From: Spirochaetota bacterium
GTDB lineage: Bacteria; Spirochaetota; Spirochaetia; Treponematales; Breznakiellaceae
Assembly: GCA_009778155.1 (NCBI GenBank)
Contig: WRKI01000351.1
Span: forward strand, 1 to 36,700
Length of the DNA stretch: 36,700 bases
Direction of reading: 5' to 3'
Of the stretch, positions 30,343 to 36,700 are shown piece after piece (the stretch's first letter is position 1; each line of letters starts with the position of its first letter). The notes under the pieces are model-generated. The model searched no databases and had not been told where the DNA came from. It saw nothing but the letters and a program-made list of their open reading frames with translations. The translations under genes were made by a program, and so were the position numbers.

Positions 30343-31454
30343 CAGGCACCCCCCGCTGAAAGTTTTTCCAGTTTTTCCACGCCCCTGCGGATGTCCGCCG
30401 CAACAGGGCCTGCACGCAATTCCTCAAGCTCGGCGATTGCCCGCTCTTGAAGAGCGGCGGCCGTGTCCTTCCCGTAGCCGAGGCTCAAGGCGGCCGACAC
30501 GCCGGCAAGCCGCCCCTCGACCATTGCCGAAGACGCTTCCTCCACGCCAGAGACATCCCCGGCGACATACACGTCGGGGTTTGTCGTGGCAAGATAGCGG
30601 TCGATTACAGGCACATGGCCGGAAAGCTCGCTGATGTATGCCATTTTGCAACCCGCCTGCGAACAAAGCTCGGTAAGAGGAGAAAGGCCGACGGCAAGGC
30701 AGATCGTGTCGCACTTGATGTCTTCCTCCGAGCCGGCCACGGGCTGTTTTTTGTCATCAACCTTGTAGATGACAGCCCCTTCAACCTTGCCATTTCCGTA
30801 GGCTTCCTTTATCGTGTAGCGTGTGCGCACCGGGATTCCAAGCCGCCGTATCTTAGAGGCGTGCACCAGATACCCGCCGATCTGCGGCGATCGCCTTACG
30901 ACGGCCGCCACTTCCACGCCCGCCTGTGCAAGCTGATACGAGACGATAAGCCCGATGTTGCTGGCTCCCAGCATGAGCACGCGCTTTCCGGGAACCACCC
31001 CCGACACGTTCATGAGGGTCTGCACCGCGCCGGCCCCGTAAATGCCCGGAAGATCGTTGCCGGGGAAAAGCAGGAAGTTTTCCGCCGCCCCCGTGGCGAT
31101 TATTATTTTGCGCGGCTTTATCTTGATTATCTCCCCGTCGCCACGGCCGGGAAACATACGCTCGGCCAAAACGACCCCGTCCTCGTAAATGCCGATTACC
31201 GTGGTCTGGGGCATTATCTCGATTTTCGGGTCGCCCGCAGCCTCGCTCACAAGGAACTCGCCGATTGCGTTGCCCCTGTCCCCGGCGTACTGCGCCTTGG
31301 AGCCGAAAAATTTGTGGGTCTGTTTTACAAGCTGGCCGCCAGGAATCTCGTCCCTTTCGCAAACGGCGACCTGCGCACCCTGGGCGGCGGCGGCTTTGGC
31401 GGCGCAAAGCCCTGCGGGGCCGGCGCCTACGATTAGTATTTCTGTATTTTTCAT
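30342..31454 (-). CDS. FAD/NAD(P)-binding oxidoreductase subunit (HcnB/PdhA/SoxA-like)
   Basis: A 370-residue two-dinucleotide-fold flavoprotein. GAGPAGLCAAKAAAAQG (10-26) binds FAD, RKIIIATGAAENFLLFPG follows, VLMLGASNIGLIVSYQLAQAG is the second nucleotide site, and DVYVAGDVSGVEEASSAMVEGRLAG closes the FAD site. This is the alpha-type subunit of PDH, hydrogen-cyanide synthase or sarcosine-oxidase-like complexes, lacking its own N-terminal 2Fe-2S domain, which is the separate gene just upstream (4-base ATGA overlap). Confidence 0.87.
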   Translation of the reverse strand: MKNTEILIVGAGPAGLCAAKAAAAQGAQVAVCERDEIPGGQLVKQTHKFFGSKAQYAGDRGNAIGEFLVSEAAGDPKIEIMPQTTVIGIYEDGVVLAERMFPGRGDGEIIKIKPRKIIIATGAAENFLLFPGNDLPGIYGAGAVQTLMNVSGVVPGKRVLMLGASNIGLIVSYQLAQAGVEVAAVVRRSPQIGGYLVHASKIRRLGIPVRTRYTIKEAYGNGKVEGAVIYKVDDKKQPVAGSEEDIKCDTICLAVGLSPLTELCSQAGCKMAYISELSGHVPVIDRYLATTNPDVYVAGDVSGVEEASSAMVEGRLAGVSAALSLGYGKDTAAALQERAIAELEELRAGPVAADIRRGVEKLEKLSAGGA

Positions 31455-31756
31455 TTCAGATCGCCCTTCCCCTTTTGTGTTTCCACCTTCATTCCCGGCC
31501 TTACCTTGACCACGCAGGCGCGGATGTTTGGCTGCCCGTCCACCACCATAAGGCAGGAGGAGCAGTTGCCGATGGCGCAGAAAAGCCCCCGGTGTCTGTG
31601 CAGGGTCTGGCTTTTGCCAAGCTCCTTGACCCCGGCGGCATGAAGGGCGGCCGCGATTGTCTCGCTGGCATAGGCTTCGATTTCCCGCCCGTCAAATGAA
31701 AAAACAGTTTTTTCCCCGCGCTCGAAATTCAAAACAGGATGTTGCTCTATTCGCAC
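31451..31756 (-). CDS. [2Fe-2S] subunit (HcnA/SoxA N-domain-like)
   Basis: A 101-residue plant-type ferredoxin-fold subunit with Cys60, Cys65, Cys68 (CAIGNCSSC) and Cys81 (NIRACVVKV), the layout seen in HcnA and in the N-terminal part of sarcosine oxidase alpha. It is the first gene of the dehydrogenase operon. The GTG start has a strong AAGGAGGA site and a leader of about 60 bases from a consensus promoter. Confidence 0.87.
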   Translation of the reverse strand: MRIEQHPVLNFERGEKTVFSFDGREIEAYASETIAAALHAAGVKELGKSQTLHRHRGLFCAIGNCSSCLMVVDGQPNIRACVVKVRPGMKVETQKGKGDLK

Positions 31757-31825
31757 CCTCGTCCTCCTTAAAAATGACAGTTTATGGGACGCCCCAAGGC
31801 AGCGCGCCCCGGATAATACGCTTTC

Positions 31826-31854
31826 ATTGTACCGTTTGGCGACGATTTTGTCAA
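31826..31854 (-). promoter_or_regulatory. Strong sigma70-type promoter of the dehydrogenase operon
   Basis: On the minus strand TTGACA (31849-31854) and TACAAT (31826-31831) are 17 bases apart. It is the best promoter match in the window. The start would lie about 63 bases upstream of the GTG, in contrast with the leaderless promoters elsewhere. Confidence 0.75.
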
Positions 31855-31905
31855 TAGCGCTTTTGGATAAAGATCACGCCAAAGCACAAAGGCACCATCG
31901 AAATA

Positions 31906-32095
31906 TCTCACACAAAGGCACAAAGACACGAAGGCACAAAGGGAGGAAGAGAAGATGGGATGCGCGAGGCAACAAAAATTCTGATTTTTATCCGCTTGCG
32001 GCCGGCAGACAGCAAGCGGACAGAAAGCGGCACCCGCTGTCATCGCCCTTCTTCCTCTTCCCTTTGTGCCTTTGTGCCTTCGTGCCTTTGTGTGA
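31906..32095. repeat. Palindromic octamer-arm element, copy C
   Basis: The left arm starts TCTCACACAAAGGCAC at 31906 and runs through octamer units to about 31955, including GGAGGAAGAGAAG. The right arm (about 32049-32094) is the inverted counterpart and ends GTGTGA. The centre carries an inverted CCGCTTGC/GCAAGCGG pair (31991-32020). No 17-mer outer repeat is present. It lies between the divergent promoters at 31826 and 32209. Confidence 0.82.
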
Positions 32096-32158
32096 ACCTA
32101 TTCCGAATCGAGCCTGCTCCAAGCGTGTCTTGGTGTGAGCTTATTCCGAATCGAGCCT
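32090..32158 (+). repeat. 26-base direct repeat, period 43
   Basis: GTGTGA-x-C-x followed by TATTCCGAATCGAGCCT occurs at 32090-32115 and at 32133-32158. The first copy begins in the last bases of element C. No function is evident; it could be a partial tandem duplication at the element edge. Confidence 0.75.
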
Positions 32159-32208
32159 TGGCGTGAGGTTTCTTCTTAAAATCCCCGGCAGAAGCTGCAA
32201 AATGGCTC

Positions 32209-32237
32209 TTGTAAAAAGCGCGGAAATCAGGTATATT
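32209..32237 (+). promoter_or_regulatory. Predicted promoter of the 32249 gene, near-leaderless
   Basis: TTGTAA (32209-32214) and TATATT (32232-32237) are 17 bases apart. The ATG at 32249 is 11 bases after the -10, so the leader would be about five bases or less, and no ribosome site is seen. Confidence 0.55.
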
Positions 32238-32248
32238 ATTAGTTAGTC

Positions 32249-32725
32249 ATGATGCGGAAAGTGTTTTATGCCGGCGGCCTTAAATTTTCATGCAAGCGTT
32301 GTTCCGTTTGCTGCAGGCACGAAAGCGGCTATGTTTTTTTATCTCAACCAGACCTCCAGAGGATGGCAGGCCGGCTAAAAATGGACAGCCGCGCCTTTGT
32401 CAAAACCTTCTGTCGCTGGGGCATAAAAGAGGGGCGGCAGTGCCTTGCCCTTGAAGAAAAAGCCAACTTCGACTGCATCTTTTGGGATGCCGGCTGTTCC
32501 GTTTATGATGCGCGGCCGCTGCAGTGCAGAGCCTACCCCTTCTGGCAAAGCGTGCTGGAAAGCCCGGCCGCATGGGAGGCGGCCGCAGGGGACTGTCCGG
32601 GCATGAACTGCGGCGAATTGCACGGCGCGGATAAAATTTTTTCGTACTTAAAACTGCAGGGAGAGCAGGAGTTTATCGAAAAACAAGACTATAATCAGCA
32701 TTCGCAAGGCGCCAGGGAGGCATAA
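32249..32725 (+). CDS. YkgJ-family cysteine-cluster protein
   Basis: A 158-residue protein with the family's Cys15, Cys18, Cys21, Cys22 motif (CKRCSVCCRHESGYVFLS). It is followed by FDCIFWDAGCSVYDARPLQCRAYPFW and GDCPGMNCGEL, giving a set of Cys that probably binds zinc or an Fe-S cluster. The biochemical role of YkgJ proteins is not settled. Its stop codon directly abuts the ATG of the next gene, so the two are coupled. The start may be the first or second ATG of ATGATG. Confidence 0.85.
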   Translation: MMRKVFYAGGLKFSCKRCSVCCRHESGYVFLSQPDLQRMAGRLKMDSRAFVKTFCRWGIKEGRQCLALEEKANFDCIFWDAGCSVYDARPLQCRAYPFWQSVLESPAAWEAAAGDCPGMNCGELHGADKIFSYLKLQGEQEFIEKQDYNQHSQGAREA

Positions 32726-33670
32726 ATGCGTATTCATTTTTGGGGGGTGCGCGGCTCCATACCGGTAGTCAAAAGCTCTTCGCAGATAAAAAGCAAGATT
32801 TCGGCAATTCTGGAACAACTCACCGTTGAAGACCTAAAAGATGTCGAAAGCAAGGAGCGTTTTCTTGCCGGCCTTCCCCCTTGGCTTTTCGGAGCTGTCG
32901 GCGGCAACACGCCCTGCGTAAGCGTCTTGTTCGAAGACACGGGAACCTGCATTGTTTTTGACTGCGGATCAGGCCTGCGCGAGCTTGGCAACCATGCGGC
33001 AGAAGTTTTTTCGCCGTCTCCCAAACAGTTCCACATTTTTCTGTCCCATTTTCATTGGGACCACTTGCAGGGACTGCCCTTTTTCGGCCCCCTTTACGAC
33101 CCCTCGGTAAAGCTGGATTTTTACTCCCCAAAAACCCAGCTTGAAAAGGCTCTCAATACCCAGATGGGCGCACCTTTTTTCCCGGTCAACTTTAACAAGA
33201 CAGGATCGGCGAAAACCTTCAATCTGATTAAGGCTCCCCTCGAAATTGACGGGCGGCAGATCAGCTTCAAAAAACTGAACCATCCGGGCGACTCTTTTGC
33301 GTACTGCATAAGCGAAAAGGGCAAACGGTTCATCTACGCCACCGATGTCGAGCTTACCGCCCCGGACTTCATGAAAACGCGCGACAATTCGGCCTTTTTC
33401 CAAGACGCCGACATGATAGTGCTTGACTGCCAGTACACAATGGGCGAAGCTATAACAAAGTACAACTGGGGGCACAGTTCTTTCACGTCGGCTGTGGACT
33501 TTGCCGTAAACTGGGGGATCAAGCACATGGTGATGTTCCACCACGAGCCGCTTTACAACGACCGCAAGCTCTATGGAATTTTCCATTCTGCTCAGTGGTA
33601 TCTTAAACGTATGGACATAAAGGGTCTTGAAATTTCGCTTGCCTGCGAAGGGAAGGAGTTAAATCTATGA
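32726..33670 (+). CDS. MBL-fold metal-dependent hydrolase (RNase Z/PhnP-like)
   Basis: A 314-residue protein opening with MRIHFWGVRGSIPV, typical of a group of MBL hydrolases related to RNase Z and phosphodiesterases. The metal site His108, His110, Asp112, His113 is in LSHFHWDHLQGLPFF, followed by LNHPGDSFAY, IYATDVELT, LDCQYT and MFHHEPLYND. A linker at 20-55 is helical. The ribosome site GGGAGG lies 5 bases before the ATG. The gene overlaps mltG by four bases (ATGA). The substrate is unknown; a nucleotide phosphodiester is plausible by family. Confidence 0.85.
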   Translation: MRIHFWGVRGSIPVVKSSSQIKSKISAILEQLTVEDLKDVESKERFLAGLPPWLFGAVGGNTPCVSVLFEDTGTCIVFDCGSGLRELGNHAAEVFSPSPKQFHIFLSHFHWDHLQGLPFFGPLYDPSVKLDFYSPKTQLEKALNTQMGAPFFPVNFNKTGSAKTFNLIKAPLEIDGRQISFKKLNHPGDSFAYCISEKGKRFIYATDVELTAPDFMKTRDNSAFFQDADMIVLDCQYTMGEAITKYNWGHSSFTSAVDFAVNWGIKHMVMFHHEPLYNDRKLYGIFHSAQWYLKRMDIKGLEISLACEGKELNL

Positions 33671-34815
33671 AAAAAAATATGAAAAAAAACAAATCGCTTA
33701 AGCCGCTTGTCATTGCTCTGGCGTTGTTTGTAGGACTGGGCTTGCTTTTTGGCCTTTCGGCCTTGGGCGCGTTTATGCACTTCAACTCGCCGCCGCCGCT
33801 TTCCGGCGCGGCTTTGGCGCGCGGCGGGGACGCGCCGGTGTACATTTACGCAGGGCTTTCCGGCGTGGAGGCTGAGGACGACGGCCTTGGGATTAGGCGG
33901 ATGCCGGGCGGCTTTTATGTGGATGTGCGCCCCGGCGAAAGCTCCCAGTCGGTCGGCCGCCGGCTGGAGGCTGCCGGGCTTATCCGCTCCAGCCGTTTCT
34001 GGGATTTGGCCGCCCGTTTGAGCGGCGACTTTATCCGCGCGGGAACCTTCTTTGTGGCCGCGCCTTCCAGCCAGCTTGAAATACGAAGCGTTCTTGTGGC
34101 CGGCAGGCAAGTCATGCTTCGGGTTACTATCCCGGAGGGCGCTACTATAAGAAGGGCGGCGATTATTCTGGAAGAGGCGGGCATTGTCCCTGCGGCCGAC
34201 TTTATTCAGGCGGCGGCCGACCCGCAAATTCTGGCCTACTTTGACATTCCCAACGAAAGCATGGAAGGCTTCCTCTTTCCCGACACTTACCTTTTCCCCG
34301 CCGGCTATCCGGCAGAGCGGGTTGTGCGGGCTATGGCGGAAAACTTTTTCGCGCGTCTTTACGAAAACTTCCCCTCGGCGATGGGGCTTAGCCGGGAAGA
34401 GCTTAACCAAGTCGTGATTCTGGCTTCGATTGTCGAGCGCGAGTACCGCGTGCCCCAGGAGGCGGCTGTCATGGCGGGGGTTTTTGCCAACCGGCTGCGC
34501 ATAGGGATGATGCTTCAGTCCTGCGCCACGGTCGAGTATGTCATTACCGAAATTTTAGGTTTGCCGCATCCGACGAGGCTTTTTTACAGGGATTTGGCGA
34601 TTCCAAGCCCTTTCAACACTTATCTTGTGCGCGGCCTGCCGCCGGCTCCGATTTCCGCCCCTGGCGTTATTTCGCTTAATGCGGCTCTGTATCCGGCGGA
34701 AACCGAGTATCTTTTTTTCCGTCTGATCAACGCGCAGGTGGGGAACCATCATTTTTCAAGGACGCTTGACGAGCACAACAGGGCTGGCCCTCTTATCGCG
34801 GCCGGCCTTCTGTAG
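33667..34815 (+). CDS. mltG: Endolytic murein transglycosylase MltG (YceG family)
   Basis: A 382-residue membrane-anchored enzyme that cuts nascent peptidoglycan strands. It has a basic start (MKKNMKKNKSLK), one TM helix at about 12-37 and a LysM-like region (DVRPGESSQSVGRRLEAAGLI, 86-106). The catalytic domain has GFLFPDTYLFPAG, ASIVEREYRVPQEAAVMAGVFANRL with the likely catalytic Glu257, LQSCATVEYVI and the C-terminal region around NPFNTYLVRGLPP-type sequence. The gene ends inside an 18-base sequence that is repeated after element D. It lies before dnaG, as in other treponemes as I remember. Confidence 0.92.
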   Translation: MKKNMKKNKSLKPLVIALALFVGLGLLFGLSALGAFMHFNSPPPLSGAALARGGDAPVYIYAGLSGVEAEDDGLGIRRMPGGFYVDVRPGESSQSVGRRLEAAGLIRSSRFWDLAARLSGDFIRAGTFFVAAPSSQLEIRSVLVAGRQVMLRVTIPEGATIRRAAIILEEAGIVPAADFIQAAADPQILAYFDIPNESMEGFLFPDTYLFPAGYPAERVVRAMAENFFARLYENFPSAMGLSREELNQVVILASIVEREYRVPQEAAVMAGVFANRLRIGMMLQSCATVEYVITEILGLPHPTRLFYRDLAIPSPFNTYLVRGLPPAPISAPGVISLNAALYPAETEYLFFRLINAQVGNHHFSRTLDEHNRAGPLIAAGLL

Positions 34816-34827
34816 GGGGCTGCCGGC

Positions 34828-35082
34828 CACGACAAACGCATGAACGACACGAACCGGGGGTTTGACGATTATTTTATCGGAAGTATCTCACACTAAGGCA
34901 CAAAGGCACAAAGTTTTGCTTAGAAAGTGCCTCTTAGTCCCTAGATTATCTCCTATTATGCTTTATTGTGAGGCAAAAGGAAGGCTCAAGTCTTATCATA
35001 ATCCCTCCTTTGTGCCTTCGTGCCTTTGTGTGAGTTTAATTGGGAGTAATTTTACAACCACTGACCTTTCATGCCTTTGTAG
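34828..35082. repeat. Palindromic octamer-arm element, copy D, with flanking 18-base direct repeat
   Basis: It begins with the same CACGACAAACGCATGAA (34828-34844) as element B. It then has TCTCACACTAAGGCAC octamer arms (34886-34913; inverted at about 35007-35034) and TTAATTGGGAGTAATTTT, and ends TTCATGCCTTTGT, a degenerate inverted 17-mer. TGTAGGGGGCTGCCGGCC occurs at 34811-34828 (containing the mltG stop) and at 35078-35095, directly flanking the element as a target-site duplication would. Confidence 0.82.
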
Positions 35083-35088
35083 GGGGCT

Positions 35089-35129
35089 GCCGGCCGGCCT
35101 TGGTTTAAGGCTTGCCGGCGGCTTTTTTT
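35089..35129 (+). terminator. Intrinsic terminator between mltG and dnaG
   Basis: GCCGGCCGGCCTT (35089-35101) pairs with 35107-35119 with two mismatches around GGTTT. A seven-T run follows at 35123-35129. It would end the 32249-mltG transcript 23 bases before the dnaG ATG. Confidence 0.7.
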
Positions 35130-35152
35130 GCGGGGGTTTTCCCCGAATCTAA

Positions 35153-36700
35153 ATGAGTTATATTGCAAAATCCTGCATCAAAGAAATTACCGACCGCATG
35201 GACGCGGCCGCCCTTGTCCAAGACTATATCGCTTTGGAAAAGAGGGGCGGGCGTTTTTGGGGGCGTTGCCCCTTCCATGCCGGCGGGCGGGAAAAGACCC
35301 CTTCTCTTAAAATTGACCCCGACTTAAAGAGCTACTATTGCTTTGCCTGCGGAGCCGGCGGCGGGCTTGTAAACTTCGTTATGGAAATGGACGGCCTCTC
35401 TTATCCAGAGGCGCTTAAATCCCTGGCCGCAAGGCTGGGGGTGGAGGTGGTTTACGAGGGGGGGGGCGGCTCTGACGAGCTTGAAAGCGGGCGTTTCAAG
35501 CGGGAAAAGGAGCTTTTGGAGCTTTACGCTCGCACGGCCGGAACTTTTTCGCATTTTTTGCTTAAAAAAGAGGAAGGGGGGGGCGCTTTTCATTATATTA
35601 AAGAAAGGGGGATTTCTGGCGAAATGATTGAGCGTTTCCGTCTTGGCTTCGCGCCGCAGGATGCGGGGTTTTTGTACGGTTTTTTGCAAAAAAAGGGTTA
35701 CTCGCGGGATTTTCTTGACGCATCGGGTTTGTTCGCGCGAGATCGCAGGGGGTTTCCTTTGTTCCGGGGGCGGCTTATGTTTCCTATTTCAGACAGGCAG
35801 GGCAGGGTGGTGGCTTTCGGCGGGCGGGTTTTGTCCGACGGCGGGGGCGTTCGCGGTAGCGCGCCCAAGTACATCAATTCCCCGGAAACCGATATTTACA
35901 AGAAGGGGGATGTGCTTTACGCTTTCGATCTTGCCTTGCCGGAGGTAAGGCGTACGAAAACGGTCTGTATTGCCGAGGGTTATCTTGATGTGATTGCCCT
36001 GCACCAGGCGGGTGTTTCCAATGCGGTGGCTCCTTTGGGCACTGCTTTTTCCGAGGGGCAGGCGAGGCTTTTGCGGCGTTTTGCCGACAGTGTCGTGCTT
36101 CTTTTCGACTCGGATTCTGCCGGCGAAAGGGCGGCGTTCAACGCTATTGTTCTCTGCCGCAAGTATGGTTTTTCCTGTTCTGTCGGGGGGGCTTTGGCGG
36201 CGGCGGCGGGAAAGGATGTTTTTTTTGAAGTTGATGGTAAAGCGGCGGCGGTTAGCGGCCGACATTTAAACGATCCTGCAGAAATTTTGCAAAAATTTGG
36301 TTCCCACCTCTTGAATGTTTCCGTAAAAAATGTTATAGTTGATTTTGAGTACTTAATTTTTCGTGGCAGGTCTCTTTTTGACTGTTCTTCGCCGCACGGA
36401 AAAAGTTCGGCTCTGGCTTTTTTGTTTCCTTTTTTCGACGTTCTGGGGTCGGATGTGGAGCGCGAGGGTTGTATTGCCGCCGCCGCGGATTTTTTCGGGG
36501 CGGACAGGCTGGCCGCCCGCTCCGACTATTTGCGCCACCGGGCGGACGGGCCATCTGGCGGACGGCCGGGGGCTGGTAGCGACGGACAAGGGGCGACTGG
36601 GGGGCAGGGCGCGACGGGTGGCGACGGACAGGCTGTGGGCGGCAGGCTGGCGGCCGGGCGACCGGGAGCTGGCGGCGACGGGCTGGCGGCGGGCAGAGGG
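35153..36700 (+). CDS. dnaG: DNA primase DnaG (partial, C-terminus beyond window)
   Basis: The first 516 residues of replicative primase, which makes RNA primers at the fork. The zinc-binding domain has Cys39, His42, Cys63, Cys66 (RCPFHAGG, YYCFACGAGGG). The catalytic core has IKERGISGEMIERFRLGFAP, RLMFPISDRQGRVVAFGGRVL and APKYINSPET. The TOPRIM part has CIAEGYLDVIALHQAG (about 270) and LLFDSDSAGERAA. From about residue 464 the protein enters a Gly/Ala/Asp/Arg-rich low-complexity stretch (GGRPGAGSDGQGATGGQ and so on) where a short linker to the helicase-binding domain is normal. An in-frame TAA directly precedes the ATG, so the start is firm; no ribosome site is visible. Confidence 0.96.
   Translation, partial: MSYIAKSCIKEITDRMDAAALVQDYIALEKRGGRFWGRCPFHAGGREKTPSLKIDPDLKSYYCFACGAGGGLVNFVMEMDGLSYPEALKSLAARLGVEVVYEGGGGSDELESGRFKREKELLELYARTAGTFSHFLLKKEEGGGAFHYIKERGISGEMIERFRLGFAPQDAGFLYGFLQKKGYSRDFLDASGLFARDRRGFPLFRGRLMFPISDRQGRVVAFGGRVLSDGGGVRGSAPKYINSPETDIYKKGDVLYAFDLALPEVRRTKTVCIAEGYLDVIALHQAGVSNAVAPLGTAFSEGQARLLRRFADSVVLLFDSDSAGERAAFNAIVLCRKYGFSCSVGGALAAAAGKDVFFEVDGKAAAVSGRHLNDPAEILQKFGSHLLNVSVKNVIVDFEYLIFRGRSLFDCSSPHGKSSALAFLFPFFDVLGSDVEREGCIAAAADFFGADRLAARSDYLRHRADGPSGGRPGAGSDGQGATGGQGATGGDGQAVGGRLAAGRPGAGGDGLAAGRG

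Noticed and set aside
30447-31436. Plus-strand frame of 329 codons across the FAD subunit gene
   Set aside because: It is the GC-rich shadow of a well-supported gene on the other strand.
35789-36265. Minus-strand open frame of 158 codons inside dnaG
   Set aside because: It is antisense to conserved primase and TOPRIM motifs; no family features are visible.

Overview
The window looks like a chromosomal segment of a Treponema-type spirochete, possibly one of the GC-richer termite-gut lineages. This is inferred, not searched. The reasons are a FabV/Ter enoyl reductase whose N-terminus closely resembles the Treponema denticola enzyme as I remember it, an mltG-dnaG gene order, an Omp85-type outer-membrane protein, and an Rpn-family nuclease of a kind common in treponemes. 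No rRNA, tRNA, CRISPR array or complete insertion sequence was recognised.

Layout: (1) 1-4862, minus strand: a type II fatty-acid operon, fabH-fabD-fabG-fabF-fabZ-fabV, with no acpP. (2) 5352-25427, plus strand: a large surface-glycan locus. It holds an Omp85-like barrel protein, a GT2 transferase, three tandem GT4 paralogues, an Rpn nuclease gene, a Cys-cluster protein, three tandem GT39/PMT-type membrane transferases, a polyprenyl-phosphate sugar synthase fused to GtrA, a sugar-nucleotide epimerase/reductase, the GDP-D-glycero-D-manno-heptose pathway (hddA, gmhA, fused hddC-gmhB) and a further GT4. The synthase probably makes the lipid-linked sugar donor used by the GT39 enzymes; the heptose genes supply GDP-heptose to soluble transferases. 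(3) 25542-26691: a metallo-beta-lactamase-fold protein and a brnT/brnA toxin-antitoxin pair with a shortened antitoxin. (4) 27026-31756, minus strand: a tightly overlapping operon for a multi-subunit FAD/Fe-S amine or imino-acid dehydrogenase (proline dehydrogenase PDH-like layout) ending in a condensation-domain acyltransferase. (5) 32249-36700, plus strand: a YkgJ-like protein, a metallo-hydrolase, mltG and the start of dnaG, whose linker is unusually Gly-rich.

Three structural themes stand out. First, the glycan locus is peppered with short duplicated gene junctions and gene tails that flank foreign DNA: an AbiEii-type toxin-antitoxin pair, an Rpn gene, an antitoxin tail and a histidine-kinase scrap. 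This suggests repeated cassette integration. Second, four large palindromic intergenic elements have arms built from an 8-bp unit (AAAGGCAC-like); two also carry an outer 17-bp sequence. Third, several transcription-unit heads (fabH, the DUF6922-like gene, brnT and the 32249 gene) have a good -35/17/-10 promoter ending 6-11 bases before the ATG and no Shine-Dalgarno sequence, which suggests leaderless or nearly leaderless mRNAs.
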